Shown: one piece after another, positions 11,322 to 22,998 of the stretch
Numbering within the stretch: position 1 is the first letter of the stretch
How the letters are laid out: the number at the start of each line of letters is the position of its first letter
NCBI RefSeq assembly: GCF_010389155.1
Contig: NC_057763.1
Span: 10,106,649 to 10,170,648 of the forward strand
Direction: 5' to 3'
Source: Erigeron canadensis
Taxonomy: Eukaryota > Streptophyta > Magnoliopsida > Asterales > Asteraceae
Length of the DNA: 64,000 nt
The notes under the pieces: generated by a model
Told to the model about the DNA's origin: nothing
The model's input: the letters and a program-made list of their open reading frames with translations, nothing else
The model's database searches: none
Made by a program: the position numbers and the translations under genes

Positions 11322-12899
11322 TGTAACAACCATCAATTTCCGACTAGGACAACTTACTTATATTTTATCTAGGTATCTATCCCTAGAGGTTTATTGAGAA
11401 AATATGTCTTCTAGACATTAAGCCATAGTGATACCTTCTCTCTAGTTCAAGGGAATGCCCAAAGATAGCTAGTTATCTTAGAAATGCCAAAAAATTGAGA
11501 CAATCTCAAAGTGAAGAAATAATAACGATCTTATAAGAATGTAACCATAATCAATCAAATCAACTTCAAAAAAAATATATATGTAAAGTAACAAGTTAAT
11601 AAGTATTCACTCCAACAAACAAGTCCTTATGTATCCAAATTATAATCAACAACCCAAATATAAATCAAGAGAATTTTATGAAGTTTAGTGCCAATACATA
11701 TATATGGATATATATATATACACACAACATACATACATACACTTATATCTTGAAATAGTTAACTTTGCACATAACACAAATACATGTCTATATATGCATG
11801 CATACATATATAATTACAAATTCAATACTTGTATAGATAAAACTTACATAATCAAACCATTACTACATAACTTGATCAAAACCACCCTCATTTTGAATCT
11901 AGACATTATTTTAGTACCAATTCAAGCTCTTACACCACTACCACTTCTCCTAACCAATCACCAGCCTTCCACCACATCCATCATCCAATAAGCTAGCTCC
12001 CAACACCTCCCCACACCCTTATTCACGTGTTCCCCCTTCCCCATACTTCTCACATCTCATTTCAAACACACACACATGACAAAAACTCTCTCCAACTACT
12101 CCCAAAAAAATTCTTCACTTTTCTTCCTCTTTTTCGATTCAAACAAGGCAACAAGGAGTATAAGTTTAACTAATCTAGTGTAATAATAAGTTCCATTGAT
12201 CATCCAACAACTAAAGTCATGTATGGTGGAAGCGTGGAGTCGATTTGGAGGCAACAAGGTCACGAAATCAGCCCTCTAAGGGGCTGATCGAACAGCAGCA
12301 GAAAACAGGAGCAAACAAGTCCCATCTTCTTCCTTTCTTTTGGTTCTTGATTATCAATGGGTACCCAACATGTTCCTTTGATTCTTCTTCATCTTTTCCT
12401 TCATTTTATAGCTTATTTTCCTTTCTTTTCAAGCTTGTTACAACCAATAAACAACTCCAAGGGTAGCCAAGAAAATGGAGACCCAACAACACTCTTAATC
12501 TTCTTGTTTTGATCTTCAAAGATTGATAACTTGTAATCTTTTGATTATCACTCTCTTTATCTTTCATTTTTATCACTAAAAACACATAGATCTTCACATG
12601 CATGCATATTTAAAAGATTGATCTAGAAGAAATAATTATGAATGCAAGAGATAATAATGGATTTAGTGTATGCATGATAAGATTTGCATTAGTTTAGGTC
12701 TATTTTGATTTGGGATTTGAGATGGATCTTTTAATTCATGAATTTATATATATGAATGTTAAAATATGTATAATAATCTGGACTTTATAAAAATATTGCA
12801 AGAAATATGGATTATATATATTTAAGGCAAAACTATGCACAAAAATCACCAACCGAAATCACAAGAACACAAATATACATTCACCACCTTCATCAAATG
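11322..12899 (+). repeat. T1 3' LTR, left segment
   Basis: From the LTR start to the S insertion point. Non-coding and AT-rich, with a TA/CA-rich simple stretch near 11695-11760. No reading frame with homology. Confidence 0.65.
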
Positions 12900-12904
12900 A
12901 TTTA

Positions 12905-14060
12905 TGTAACACCCCGACAGCGGCGGAAAACTCGGGATGTAAGATAAAGCACACGCGCACATGGATGTTACATAGGAAACTAAATGAGTGCATACATTAA
13001 ATATAAATAGTCGATTACATAGTCAGCAAACATTCACATAAAAGTACAAAATGTTCCCACACAGGAGAAACGGTAGGGCATATTGCCATCAAACATAAAC
13101 AATAACATGCAATCATCAAAGCCTAGCCTGTAGTCTTCTAATAGTCTCATGCTACCTGACCTAGCCACGATTTTCTTGAATACCTGAAAGGAATACTTAA
13201 ACGTGTCAACACAAAGGTTGGTGAGTTCGTAGGTTTGAGTAGATAAACAAGTTGTATAAAAGCGTTTTATGCCATCAATAGAATTCAAGTGTAAAGTAGT
13301 ATGTAATGGCTAAAGATTGACTTGCACATAAGTAAGCGAGCACACATAATCCTCATCAGGACCGACTAATAGTATCAATCGAGCACACACAATCCTCATC
13401 AGGACCGGCTAATAGTATCAATCGAGCACACACAATCCTCTACAGGACCGGCTAATAGTATAAATCGAGCACACACAATCCTCTACAGGACCGGCTAATA
13501 GTATCAATCGAGCACACTCAATCCTCTACAGGACTAGCTAATAGTATCAATCGAGCACACACAATCCTCTACAGGACCGACTAATAGTATCAAGTAGTCA
13601 TATAGCCATGGAGTAGTAAAAGTAGTTACGGCATGTATAAAAGCATAAGTAGTATTCCTTTCACCCAAAAATGTAAGTAAAGAAAAAGGGGCTACGAAGA
13701 CTCACAGTGATCTGCTACAAGCGTAGTTCTACAAGCACAGAGTATGAGCACAGATATAAGTAAGTTATATCTATTCGAATCCAAGTATGTCTTGATGTCA
13801 ACCTAATCACAAATCATTGAGCATAGATGGATACATGTATTAGTTCTTGTGATAAATTATTCACTGAGTGGTCCTTGATGAACTGATGATTTGGTCCTTT
13901 AAAGATCTTTGATAGTTTTGACTCCAAAGTGTTTTACATGAACTGGACTCAAAATGAACGTCTTTGAACTCACACATAAGTATTTATCGTAATATTGAGT
14001 TGTATATGCCTTTATTATTGATCTTTTAACCTTAAGAAATCGATTTAATTGTTCATAGAA
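12905..14060 (-). repeat. Solo LTR S, left segment
   Basis: Contains TGTAACACCCCGACAGCGG at the edge, the conserved ACGTGTCAACACAAAGG and GGTGAGTTCG blocks (13201-13230) also found in the T2 LTR, and the 43-bp array at 13338-13595. Confidence 0.8.
13338..13595. repeat. 43-bp tandem repeat, six units, in solo LTR S
   Basis: GAGCACACACAATCC...AGGACCGGCTAATAGTAT units start at 13338, 13381, 13424, 13467, 13510 and 13553, exactly 43 bp apart, with few substitutions between units. A minisatellite within the LTR. Confidence 0.9.
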
Positions 14061-14259
14061 CTTATTCTTAGTAATTTAGATAGAACATGTTTTAAGTGTG
14101 CTTAAATCGGGTTTGCACAATGTACGTTGCTTTAGATCGATTCATGAACTAGTTCGAAGTTAAAAAGTAGACTTTAAGGTGTGTAATCGCATGAGAAGGA
14201 GGTTATGATCTTGGTTTAGTTTTAATTGAGCAAGTATGTTATGTTATGGAACTAATACA
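14061..14259. repeat. Left copy of 199-bp target duplication flanking E2
   Basis: Matches 37461-37659 with four substitutions by eye. It is S LTR sequence that lies, in the intact LTR, just right of the E2 insertion site, so its presence on the left side is a duplication. It ends in ACA, shared with the E2 LTR at the junction. Confidence 0.9.
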
Positions 14260-14676
14260 GTGACTTGTCTTCTAGTTAACCAACCACCTTTACATGCGTG
14301 TAAGGCTTTTAACAAAAGACAAATGGATTGTCCAGTTAAAGGCATGTAAAGGTATAAAGTCAATTCCTTGTAATCAGTGTTCAGACTTGTAAGGTCTAGA
14401 ACACTGACAAGGACTCCAGTCAGGAGATCTAGTAAGTCTTCCAGTGACCTCCGCTATTTGTCAGACTTCTTTCTTCAGACTTCAGTCTTCGACTTCAGTG
14501 AGAATATTCTTCAGTGGAGAGATCTTGACTGGAGTGAAGTCCAGTGAACAAATCTGGTGGAGTCCAGATTCCTATACAAGTAAGTTGTTCACTGGTCTTT
14601 ACATAATTTCTAGACAAATCTTCAGAGGGCTCCAGTAGTTACGTCTGGAGCGAGTCCAGTAAATCTGGACCTAACA
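14260..14676 (-). repeat. E2 3' LTR remnant (U3 part only)
   Basis: Matches 37057-37460 of the 5' LTR. The 566 bp that would carry the TATA box, R and U5 are absent. The internal edge is intact (minus strand TGTTAGGTCC after the PPT); the outer edge joins the 199-bp target duplication through a 3-bp ACA microhomology. Confidence 0.9.
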
Positions 14677-14690
14677 AATTCCCCTATTTG
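14677..14690 (-). promoter_or_regulatory. E2 polypurine tract
   Basis: The minus strand reads CAAATAGGGGAATT directly before TGTTAGG. Confidence 0.75.
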
Positions 14691-14944
14691 TTTAGAAATT
14701 ATGCAAGGATTTTTCAAGCTTGTGGTTGAAGAATCCTAAAAAAAATTTGACTAAGTCTAATTTAAATTTCTAGAGAGCCACTTTATAGATCATCAATGTT
14801 CCCAGTTTGTATATTTTAATTTCTAGACTTAATCTGGATAAATACTTGTGAAAAATAGGAATTGCAACTTATATTTACAGACATCAACTGGAGGAAAGTT
14901 ACGATTTTATCAACATAAAAATAAATACAAGTACAATATTAGAG

Positions 14945-15754
14945 TCAGGCCTTTTTCTTTTCAGCATGCCCAGATGGCTCTTCAGTGGCCTTCCTCTTTA
15001 CACCTGGAGATGAAGACGAAGTAAGAGAAGTCCTTAAGCCCAGCTCCATCTCCATCAACTCCTTCCTCATCCATTCCTTGCCAATTCGCTTCATAAAATA
15101 TTTTACATCCTGGGAGACATCTTTACCCCTGAATGAAAGCCCAATCTCTCTTAACTCTGACCATCCAAAAGCCCTGATTGAGGTATCCTTTCTTTCATCA
15201 GTAAAGTTCCCTTCTCTGAAGAGTTTGACATGGAATTTAGAGAAGTTATCATGATTTTCTGCCAGATGGATCTCAGCACCCATTATTGGTCGGACATCAG
15301 CTCTAAATTGTGACAAATGTTCATATTTTTCCTTTGTCTAAGCCCTTTTCACCATTTCATCCACTTCCCTTGACACCTTTCTCTGTTCAGCCACTTGTTG
15401 AATTTTTTTTTTATTAATTCTTTCAGTTGTGTTCAAGGGAATGAAGGTACTGAGATCTGCATCTCTGGCAGCTTTGGTTTTCTTGACTGGTGCCTTGGGC
15501 AAACCTTTAACTTTCTTCCTATATTCATGCTCCAGAGCCGTTGCATTACTCCTTACTTGTTGCTGGAGATTTTTCAGTTCCTCTCTTCTCTGGGCAATAA
15601 GATCCAGTATGCTTACCCCATAAATTTCAGAATCATAAACTTGTTCATCTTGAGCATACATGGATAGAATATAGATATCATCCAAGGCATCCAGACATTT
15701 CTTCAACCTGGGATCATCCTTCATCTTCTTGTATACTTCAATTTGCACGCCCAA
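14945..15754 (-). pseudogene. E2 third ORF, C-terminal part
   Basis: Same frame over 15754-15338 and 15316-14945, separated by one TAG at 15338-15340. It includes EYRKKVKGLPKAPVKKTKAARDADLSTF, RADVRPIMGAEIHL and a basic tail with KRKATEEPSG and KKK. It is homologous to the end of the E1 third ORF, which has KSKGRKQKALSRDANLGTW at the matching place. A frameshift near 15740 and another near 15900 separate it from the upstream part. Function unknown; probably RNA- or protein-binding judging only by charge. Confidence 0.6.
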
Positions 15755-15848
15755 CCTCCAGCGTTGTAAGAATCCAGAGTCCCATGCCTGGCCATATCCA
15801 ACTGGTGAGCAATCAAGTCATCTTTTAAATTTTTCTTGAAGATTTCGA

Positions 15849-17303
15849 TTAAGATGCACTCTTGCTCCAGTCTCTTTGCTTTGGCCTCATCAGCAGATAC
15901 ATACTCGTCTGCCTCATTTGTTGGTTCCCCAGATACCACTTTCTTGCTTTTGTTGTAGTGATATCTGGGAACTCTTCAAAAACTGGCTCACTGGCATCAG
16001 TACCAGCAACCTCTTCCTCAACTTGTCTACTGGCTTCAGTACCAGTGACATCTTCACCAATCACCTTCTTCCAAACCTCTATCTTTTTCCTGAGATCAAC
16101 CTTCTCAGTTCCAGAACCTTCCCCCTTGGAAGCATCTCTAGACTGAAGATGTTTCCACACCTGGACCAGTGTATGTCTGTCAGAAGAGTCAAATGTACGA
16201 CCAGACACTAGAGCGATGTTGTTTACAGTTTTCCTCAACTGCATCACTTCCTTTTTGATTATCTCAAGATCCTGAGGAAAGTGGCGAGGAAACTGGGCGT
16301 CAATCATCTTCATAACTTCAGACAACAACCCATCTCTGAGATTTCTAAGGAGAGTTTCAGACACCTCCTCAGTGATTTCTTTTAACATGTTTCCCCTGAA
16401 CTTCCTAACAAATTCATCACTGAGGGTGCTGACCACTAAGTTCTTCTCCAGAGTTGGCCTGCTCTCCAGAGAGCTTATTCTGGTGGTTAGATTCTGAACA
16501 TCACCAGCCAGACTTGCCAGAGGTTGAGCAATTTCAGTTTGAATGGCAGTCTGGACACTTCTTACCACATCCTCCCTGATACCCTGGACTGCAACTTGTA
16601 TTGATTCAAAATTTCTATTTGTAGCCATGACAAGTTCATCCAGCTTCTCAAAGACAATCTTCTCATTACCAGCAAAAACATTCATTTCTGACTTAAGATT
16701 ATTGGAAATGACAGATTTGAAGTCAGAAATAACTTGAGAAGCCTGAAGTGATCTCTCCAGGTCCGCCACCTTATCAAAAAGGCCTTGGACCTCGGTTGAA
16801 AAAGAAGAGGAGACACCACTGGAAGGATTGGTATATCTGGTGATAGTTGATACTGGCAACACCCTTGTGATACCTTCAGTTTGATGGGTGACTGCCAGTG
16901 GTTCAGAATTTGGAATTTCTGGAACAGAGGGTGATTCAAGTGTTGTTGTTGTTTGTTCTGGAAGGGGTGTTGGCTTATTTACTAGGGGTGGGGGAGGCAT
17001 ATCAGATAGAATTGACTGGAAGACAGAGTGGATGGTGCGATCGATTACTTCTTCTCCCAGAAAACTCATGTTTACATCAAAGTCATTGTCCTCAGACAGT
17101 GGAGAATCAACCATATCCCAATCTGGGCCGGTTCCACCTGCCTGGTCCTCTACTTGTACATTCTCCACCCCAACATTCAGATCAATCTGAGCCACCTGCT
17201 CCAGATTCTCTTCTCCAGCCTGCCTAACTTGTTCCCCTTCAACTTCTTCAACAATCCGGGACCCATCAACAGCCATGATGTCCCCACTTTCAGTAGTTGC
17301 CAC
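15849..17303 (-). pseudogene. E2 third ORF, central coiled-coil part
   Basis: An open stretch of 484 codons in the same frame as the upstream part, separated from it by one TGA (17319-17321), so the visible start is not the gene start. Acidic N-terminal third, then Pro/Thr-rich, then heptad-like helices (EVQGLFDKVADLERSLQASQ; AGDVQNLTTRISSLESRP) predicting coiled coils, followed by VMKMIDAQFPRHFPQDLEIIKKEVMQLRK. Parallel to 5459-6100 of E1. No enzymatic motif. Confidence 0.65.
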
Positions 17304-17318
17304 TTGAATGACAAGAGG

Positions 17319-18533
17319 TCATCCAGATCCTCTTTCTTGTTCACCACTTCCTTCTACTTGGACTGGAGAAGTGGTTACTGGGGCAGTTCTCTGACCCATC
17401 TCTCCAGAATCTTGATGAGTAGATTCTGGAATGGCTGACACCAAAACTCCGTCTCTCCTCAGACGACGAGTTTTATTTCTTGGCCTGGTGGGGTTAGGTG
17501 GAATTTCAACAATATTCACACCAGGTTGTTGAAGATCTGGGGCAATCTGGGAAATAGGTTGTACCCTTTCAGCAGTAACTTCATCAGTAATTTCCTCAAC
17601 ATTATGAGGCTCACTAGCAACCTCCTCATCTGGTAATGATGCAATTGCATCTTCTTGAATCCTGAACTGATAGAGCATCACCGATGGGATGTCGACCTCA
17701 GTAGGAGATGAGGTCAACTGGTTGAGGTCCCTCAAGTATTCACACATCAAAAAATGAGTTGTATTTACATTGTACTCATTTTTCAGGGCCCTTCCAAAAA
17801 TGATGGACAGAAAGCGAATATATGGAATGAAGGCCTTCCTGCTCTTGACCCTCAGTATGTCCACCAGATCATTAAAAAAGATCTGGGCAAAGTCCACCCT
17901 ATATCCATGCCATAGGCAGTAAGCAATCTGGAGCTGTGTCTGATTAATCTGATCCAGACCTCCAGAACTGCCACCCAAACACTCAACCAGATGAGTGAAG
18001 AAATATCTCCATGAGTCTGTCATCCTGCTCATATATACTGTGCCCTTCCTGAGCAGCTGACCATTCTCGTCCACTATCTATGTGTGTCCCATCAGCCTGC
18101 ACACCTCTCTGGTATTGATTCCAGATGGAATCTCTATGGGCATCTCATTCTCATCAAAATAATTCATCCTCTGAGCATCTCTGAGGGAATCAACGGTAAT
18201 GGTGAAGTGTTTGGTGCCTTGCTTTAGGGTGTAGTGGATGGATTCATCACTCTCCACGTACACAGCAGTATACCAGAATTCACATAAGTATTCATGGTAC
18301 ATTTTGCCCGGATTAAGAGTTAGGACAGCATAGAGTGGGCTACTTAAGAAGAAGGTGTTCAACCTTCCAATGATACAAGTGGCGGTGTGATTTGTTGAGA
18401 GTTTTGCCATCCAGTTATTCATATTTATGCGAATGACATCAGCAGAAAGAGATATATGTGATGCCTTCTTGACATTATCGACAGGGTTGTAGTTTGGAGC
18501 AAGGAGATTTTTAGGAGATGGTTTAGGAGCCAT
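17319..18533 (-). pseudogene. E2 third ORF, N-terminal part
   Basis: Starts at ATGGCTCC on the minus strand (MAPKPSPKN), the same start as E1. Only one TAG (18078-18080) interrupts 18533-17319. Conserved blocks: YHEYLCEFWYTAVYVES, WRYFFTHLVECLGGSSGGLDQIN, IAYCLWHGYRVDFAQIFFN. With the downstream parts the original ORF was about 1,190 codons and has only three in-frame stops and two frameshifts, better kept than E1. Position equals the env-like ORF of SIRE elements; no signal peptide is evident. Confidence 0.7.
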
Positions 18534-18688
18534 TATAGATATTATTAAAACGAAAGTGAAAGCTGAAATTTAATAAGAGAGATGATGATGATTGGAGAGT
18601 AAATGAAGAAAGAAATAAATGAAGAAATTTGAAGACTTGGGAGTAAATGATTTTTCGAGATAAATCTGAAGGTGAAGGTAAATGCGAG

Positions 18689-18696
18689 TATTTATA
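18689..18696 (-). promoter_or_regulatory. Putative internal TATA box for the E2 third ORF
   Basis: The minus strand reads TGTATAAATACTCGC, 156 bases before the ATG, followed by a TTC/CTT-rich leader. Equivalent to the TATA at 3357-3364 in E1. Confidence 0.45.
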
Positions 18697-19330
18697 CAGG
18701 AAAGAGAAAATGGAATTCAAAACGGTAAGTTTGAAAAAGTTCAAAACAGTTTTGATCAGTTTTGACATCCGCATTTAATGTTTCCCATCACAAATAAATG
18801 TATGACGGTTGACAACCCACAAAAATACCCACTAACACTTTTTGTCTTACCAAGGTAACAAAAACCATCATTAAAATTGAAAGTGTCATGCTACGTAAGC
18901 TGAACAGTAATTGTCCAGATGAAAAATTTGTAAGGTTGGCATGCACTATCCTTAAAATATTAAAAAGAAATGATTTGACACATACAGACTCATTTTAATG
19001 CATCTGGAGATTGACTGGACACTCCAGTTTCACTGGTGGATTAGACCAGTAGAACATGCATTAATGGTACACTGGAGGGACACTCCAGTAAGTACCCAAA
19101 TTGACCATTCTGGTAATCCTCAAACACGCAGATCAACTAATATAAACAAATAAGAGGGACAAATTTACAAAGCAACAAAAGTTACTTCAAACATGCACAT
19201 GAACTTATCCAGTATTAATGAGAGGGACACATTTACAAGGTACTAGAAACATTTTTTAGAAAAATTTGTCTAGTGAGAAAATAAATTAATAAATTCCCCT
19301 TGAAACTTAGATATATATAAAAAATGCGGT

Positions 19331-19467
19331 CTGAGTCTTTCCCCCTGGAATGGTGATCCATAAATCTATCAGTGCAAAGATAGTATCACAAAGGCATTCG
19401 ATAGCTTTACTGGCATAGATTTATAAATCTGAAATCAAAGAACCCTGCCAGTGTCACAAAGGCGTTC
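19331..19467 (-). promoter_or_regulatory. E2 post-pol motifs: PPT-like tract and two GAACGCCTTTGTG copies
   Basis: On the minus strand GAACGCCTTTGTGACAC (19451-19467) lies 17 bases after the pol stop, a second copy ATCGAATGCCTTTGTG at 19387-19402, and then AGGGGGAAAGACTCAG (19331-19346). The same order is present in E1. Confidence 0.6.
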
Positions 19468-19483
19468 ATAACAAGGTTCCAGA

Positions 19484-21229
19484 TTAAGGGTTCAACATTC
19501 CCAACTCACTGACAAGATTTTGAAAAGTTTTCTCATCCAAGGGTTTTATAAAAATGTCAGCAAGTTGTTTATCAGTGGGAATAAAGTGGATTTCAACATC
19601 ATTCTTCATTACATGATCACGAATAAAATGATACCTGACATCAATGTGCTGCATGACTGGATTGTTTGAGATAGCAATGGCACTGGTATTGTCACAAAAG
19701 ATAGGAGTCTTTGAATACTTAATACCATAATCAAGCAACTGGTGCTTCATCCACAGTATCTGAGCACAACAACTGGCTGTAGACACATATTCTGCTTCAG
19801 CAGTGGATAAAGAGACTGAAGTTTGCTTCTTACTGGTCCAGCTCACCAGTTTGCCACCAAGGAAATGACATCCACCAGTAGTGGATTTCCTGTCTATCTT
19901 ACAACCTACATGATCTGAATCTGAATAACCCATTAGATCTAAGCCTGAGCCTTTGGGATACCAAAGACCCAAACTGGAAGTACCCTTAAGGTACTTCAGA
20001 ATGCATTTTACAGCCGCCAGATGAGATTCTTTTGGGTTAGACTGATATCTGGCACAAAGACATGTTGCAAACATTATATCTGGTCTACTGGCAGTTAAAT
20101 ACATTAGTGAACCAATCATGCCTCTATAGACAGTGGTGTTCACTGGCTTCCCATCAGGGTCTGAATCTATTGTTAAAGGTGCAGAAATAGGAGTTGATTT
20201 TGAGGGTGAAGAGTTCATATCGAATTTTCTTAAAATATCTCTAACATATTTTTCTTGATTAATAAAAATACCATCACTGGTTTGTTTAATATGGAGTCCA
20301 AGAAAAAATGTTAATTCACCCATTAAACTCATTTCAAATTTTGAAGACATGATTTTTGAAAATTTCTTGCACAAATATTCATCAGTAGAACCAAAAATAA
20401 TATCATCAACATAAACTTGTACCAACAGAAGATTACCTCTTTCACGAAGAATAAATAAGGTATTGTCAATTGCACCTCTTTTGAAACCATTTTCTGATAA
20501 ATGTTTGGTCAAAGTATCATACCAGGCTCGTGGGGCTTGTCTGAGGCCATACAGTGCCTTGTCCAGACGATATACCCAATGTGGATGCTTTTCATCAATG
20601 AAGCCTGGAGGTTGCTTGACAAAAACTTCTTCTTCTAATTCTCCATTCAAAAATGCACTTTTTATGTCCATCTGGTAGACCTTGAATTTATGATGAGCAG
20701 CAAAGGCTAAAAACATTCTGATGGCTTCTAACCTTGCTACTGGTGCAAATGATTCTTCAAAGTCAAGGTCTGTCTGGACATACCCTTGTGCCACCAATCT
20801 GGCCTTATTTCTGACCACATGACCATCTTCGTCAACTTTATTTCTGAAGACCCATCTGGTTCCAATTGGTTCTTTCTTGCCAACCAGAGAAGGAACCAGA
20901 TTCCAAACTTTATTTCGTTCGAACTGGTGAAGCTCTTCTTGCATAGCTGTCACCCAGCTTGGGTCATTCATTGCCTCGTCAATCTTCTTCGGTTCCATCA
21001 GTGATAAGAAGCTGACATATAAACATTGTTCACTGGAGTCACCGATAATCTGATTAATTGGGTGAGCTTTTGTCCACTTAGAGTATTGACCAGGATTGTT
21101 TCTTACAACAATATCAGTGCAAGAATTCAATTGAATCTCTGGAGTAGGATCTTGCCAGACAATTTCAGCATCTTCATCAGAATCTGTAAGATCACGATTT
21201 GCATCATGAAATTCTTCATTTAAAGGCAT
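19484..21229 (-). CDS. E2 reverse transcriptase and RNase H
   Basis: An uninterrupted 581-codon stretch; the true polyprotein would have started upstream, so the first ATG is not a biological start. Order: acidic linker, [19 protein letters not shown] at about residue 75, copia RT core with [11 protein letters not shown] and [15 protein letters not shown], catalytic [11 protein letters not shown] near residue 275, then RNase H with [23 protein letters not shown] and [10 protein letters not shown], ending [15 protein letters not shown] and LGMLNP. It would copy the element RNA into DNA and degrade the template. Key catalytic residues are in place, although integrase upstream is broken. Confidence 0.9.
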   Translation of the reverse strand: MPLNEEFHDANRDLTDSDEDAEIVWQDPTPEIQLNSCTDIVVRNNPGQYSKWTKAHPINQIIGDSSEQCLYVSFLSLMEPKKIDEAMNDPSWVTAMQEELHQFERNKVWNLVPSLVGKKEPIGTRWVFRNKVDEDGHVVRNKARLVAQGYVQTDLDFEESFAPVARLEAIRMFLAFAAHHKFKVYQMDIKSAFLNGELEEEVFVKQPPGFIDEKHPHWVYRLDKALYGLRQAPRAWYDTLTKHLSENGFKRGAIDNTLFILRERGNLLLVQVYVDDIIFGSTDEYLCKKFSKIMSSKFEMSLMGELTFFLGLHIKQTSDGIFINQEKYVRDILRKFDMNSSPSKSTPISAPLTIDSDPDGKPVNTTVYRGMIGSLMYLTASRPDIMFATCLCARYQSNPKESHLAAVKCILKYLKGTSSLGLWYPKGSGLDLMGYSDSDHVGCKIDRKSTTGGCHFLGGKLVSWTSKKQTSVSLSTAEAEYVSTASCCAQILWMKHQLLDYGIKYSKTPIFCDNTSAIAISNNPVMQHIDVRYHFIRDHVMKNDVEIHFIPTDKQLADIFIKPLDEKTFQNLVSELGMLNP

Positions 21230-21251
21230 TTCTTGGATTACTGGCTCAAGA

Positions 21252-22217
21252 TCAATTGAATCTGATACTAGAGGAGTAGTACGAACATCTATTCTTTCTT
21301 TCTACAACTCCATTCTGTTCTGGTGTATGTGCTGATGAGAAATTTTGGGAGATGCCAGTGTCAGTGCAGAATTTCTCCAGAGTTGCATTCTGGAATTCTG
21401 TTTCATTATCACTTCTTAACTGACACACTTTTCGCTTGTATTTGAGTTCAATTTGCTTGATAAGAGCGATGATTTCAGCAGCAGTTTCATTCTTTGATCT
21501 AAGAAATATTACCCAACAATATCTGGAGTATTCATCAACAACTACCAGGGTATATTTCTTTCCAGCATGAGTCTGAACATTCACTGGACCAAAAAGGTCC
21601 ATATGAAGCATGTGAAGAGGTTCAGATATGCTAAAACTTTGTTTTGTTTTGAAATTGGTGCATTTCTGCTTCCCCATCTCACATCCTGGACATGGCCTTT
21701 CCTTTTTGAAGGAGACAGAAGGTATCCCATCTGCAAGTTGTTTTCTAGACAACTTGTTGATATTTTTGAAATTTAAATGGGACAACCTTTTATGCCATAG
21801 CCAGTTTGTGTCTTCATCAGCTTTGGTATAGAAACACTGATCTGAAGGAGAGCTTTCCATATTCATTATGTACACATTCCCTTTTCTGGGAGCAATCAAT
21901 ACTACCTTCCAATCCTTATTAAATACGATTCCTTGAGAGATGTTGAATAACACCTGGTAGCCATCATCACACAACTGGCTCACACTTATGAGATTATACT
22001 TCAACCCATTTACATAAGCCACTCGTCTGAATTTGACTTGACCATTGTTCAGAACACCATATCCCTCAGTCTTTCCAGAACCATCATTTCCAAAAGTAAT
22101 GGAGGGTCCGTCTGAAACTTCGAACTCCTCCAGCACGGTCTTACATCCGGTCATTGTCCTGCCAGCAGCGCTGTCAAGATACCAAATATATTTCTTTTGA
22201 TCGCCCTGCACATCCAC
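21252..22217 (-). pseudogene. E2 protease and integrase, C-terminal half deleted
   Basis: Protease active site reads WYLDSAAGRTMTG, with Ala in place of the Gly of the usual DSG. Pre-integrase domain: LWHKRLSHLNF and CPGCEMGKQ. Integrase core: LHMDLFGP, RSDNETEF (usual RSDNGTEF) and [11 protein letters not shown]. Directly after this the sequence jumps to the linker that E1 has at about position 997, so roughly 560 bp of integrase are missing and the frame changes. Integration activity would be lost. Confidence 0.85.
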
Positions 22218-22224
22218 CAGATTA

Positions 22225-22657
22225 TTAGTTTAAAGGTTTGCGAACCCATCGACTGATGGGTTCTCTGGATCCACAAGGATGGATCCCAGCAGGTATCTGG
22301 TTGATTTCACTTTCAAAAATAGTGGGTTTCTCAGTAAACACCACTAGAGCTGACAGTTTTGAAACCTTTTTCTTTTGCTTATCAATAGGTGTGCTCGATT
22401 TTTCTTTCTTTGAAAAAGGTTTTGTAATTTGTTTAGGGCCAGATGAAGTACCCTCAAAATTGTTAATTCTTGCATTACAACTTTGAACTTGTCGAGCCAG
22501 TAGTTGAAACTGACTCTCTAACCTTAACAAAATATTTTCTTCAGATGACACCATAGCCTTTCCAGTTGACTGTACTTTTGGCTTAGGTGGAGGACCAACA
22601 TTCTTCTTTTTCTGAACCTGGGGTTCTTTAGAAGATGATTGAGGCAAAGGTTTATTC
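22225..22657 (-). pseudogene. E2 gag-pol spacer, downstream part
   Basis: Lys/Pro/Gln-rich reading frame (KKKNVGPPPKPKVQ) that continues the spacer frame interrupted by E3; the TSD TGCTT lies at 22658-22662. Contains a helical stretch LLRLESQFQLLARQVQS and ends at a TAA (22225-22227) followed by a frameshift into protease. Confidence 0.65.
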
Positions 22658-22662
22658 TGCTT

Positions 22663-22984
22663 TGTTAGAAATCCAAAAATAGTGATACATTGTATTTTAA
22701 GTTTTGGACTTACTTGTTGTTAAGTCATGAATTGATAATTTCTAAGGTTGAGGGGCTAATAGTGTTAATTAGCATAGTTAGATAGTTTAGACTATAAATA
22801 GCCCTCAATTCCTTAGAAATTATAATTTTGGCAGATTAACAACACATTATTCATACAATTACTCCTGAATATCACACTCTTGATTCCAATTCTCTCTCAA
22901 CACACACACAAACACCAAGAACACACACACTAACCAAACGCCATTATTGATGTGAATTCGCTTGATAAAATCGTGTTGATTACA
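22663..22984 (+). repeat. E3 5' LTR
   Basis: TGTTAGAAATCC to TTGATTACA. TATA box ACTATAAATAG at about 22791-22801 gives a start roughly 30 bases later. A CA-rich tract precedes the end. Confidence 0.95.
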
Positions 22985-22986
22985 TT

Positions 22987-22998
22987 TGGTATCAGAGC
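22987..22998 (+). promoter_or_regulatory. E3 primer binding site (initiator tRNA-Met)
   Basis: TGGTATCAGAGC two bases after the LTR end, matching the complement of initiator tRNA-Met. Confidence 0.92.

Noticed and set aside
13338..13595. Regular repeats with unique-looking spacing, CRISPR-like
   Set aside because: The whole 43-bp unit repeats with no unique spacers and it lies in a plant gypsy LTR; it is a minisatellite.
16888..17438. Overlapping plus-strand ORFs inside 15.8-18.1 kb
   Set aside because: They are antisense shadows of the minus-strand E2 third ORF, which has homology to the E1 third ORF; the plus-strand products have no recognisable motif.
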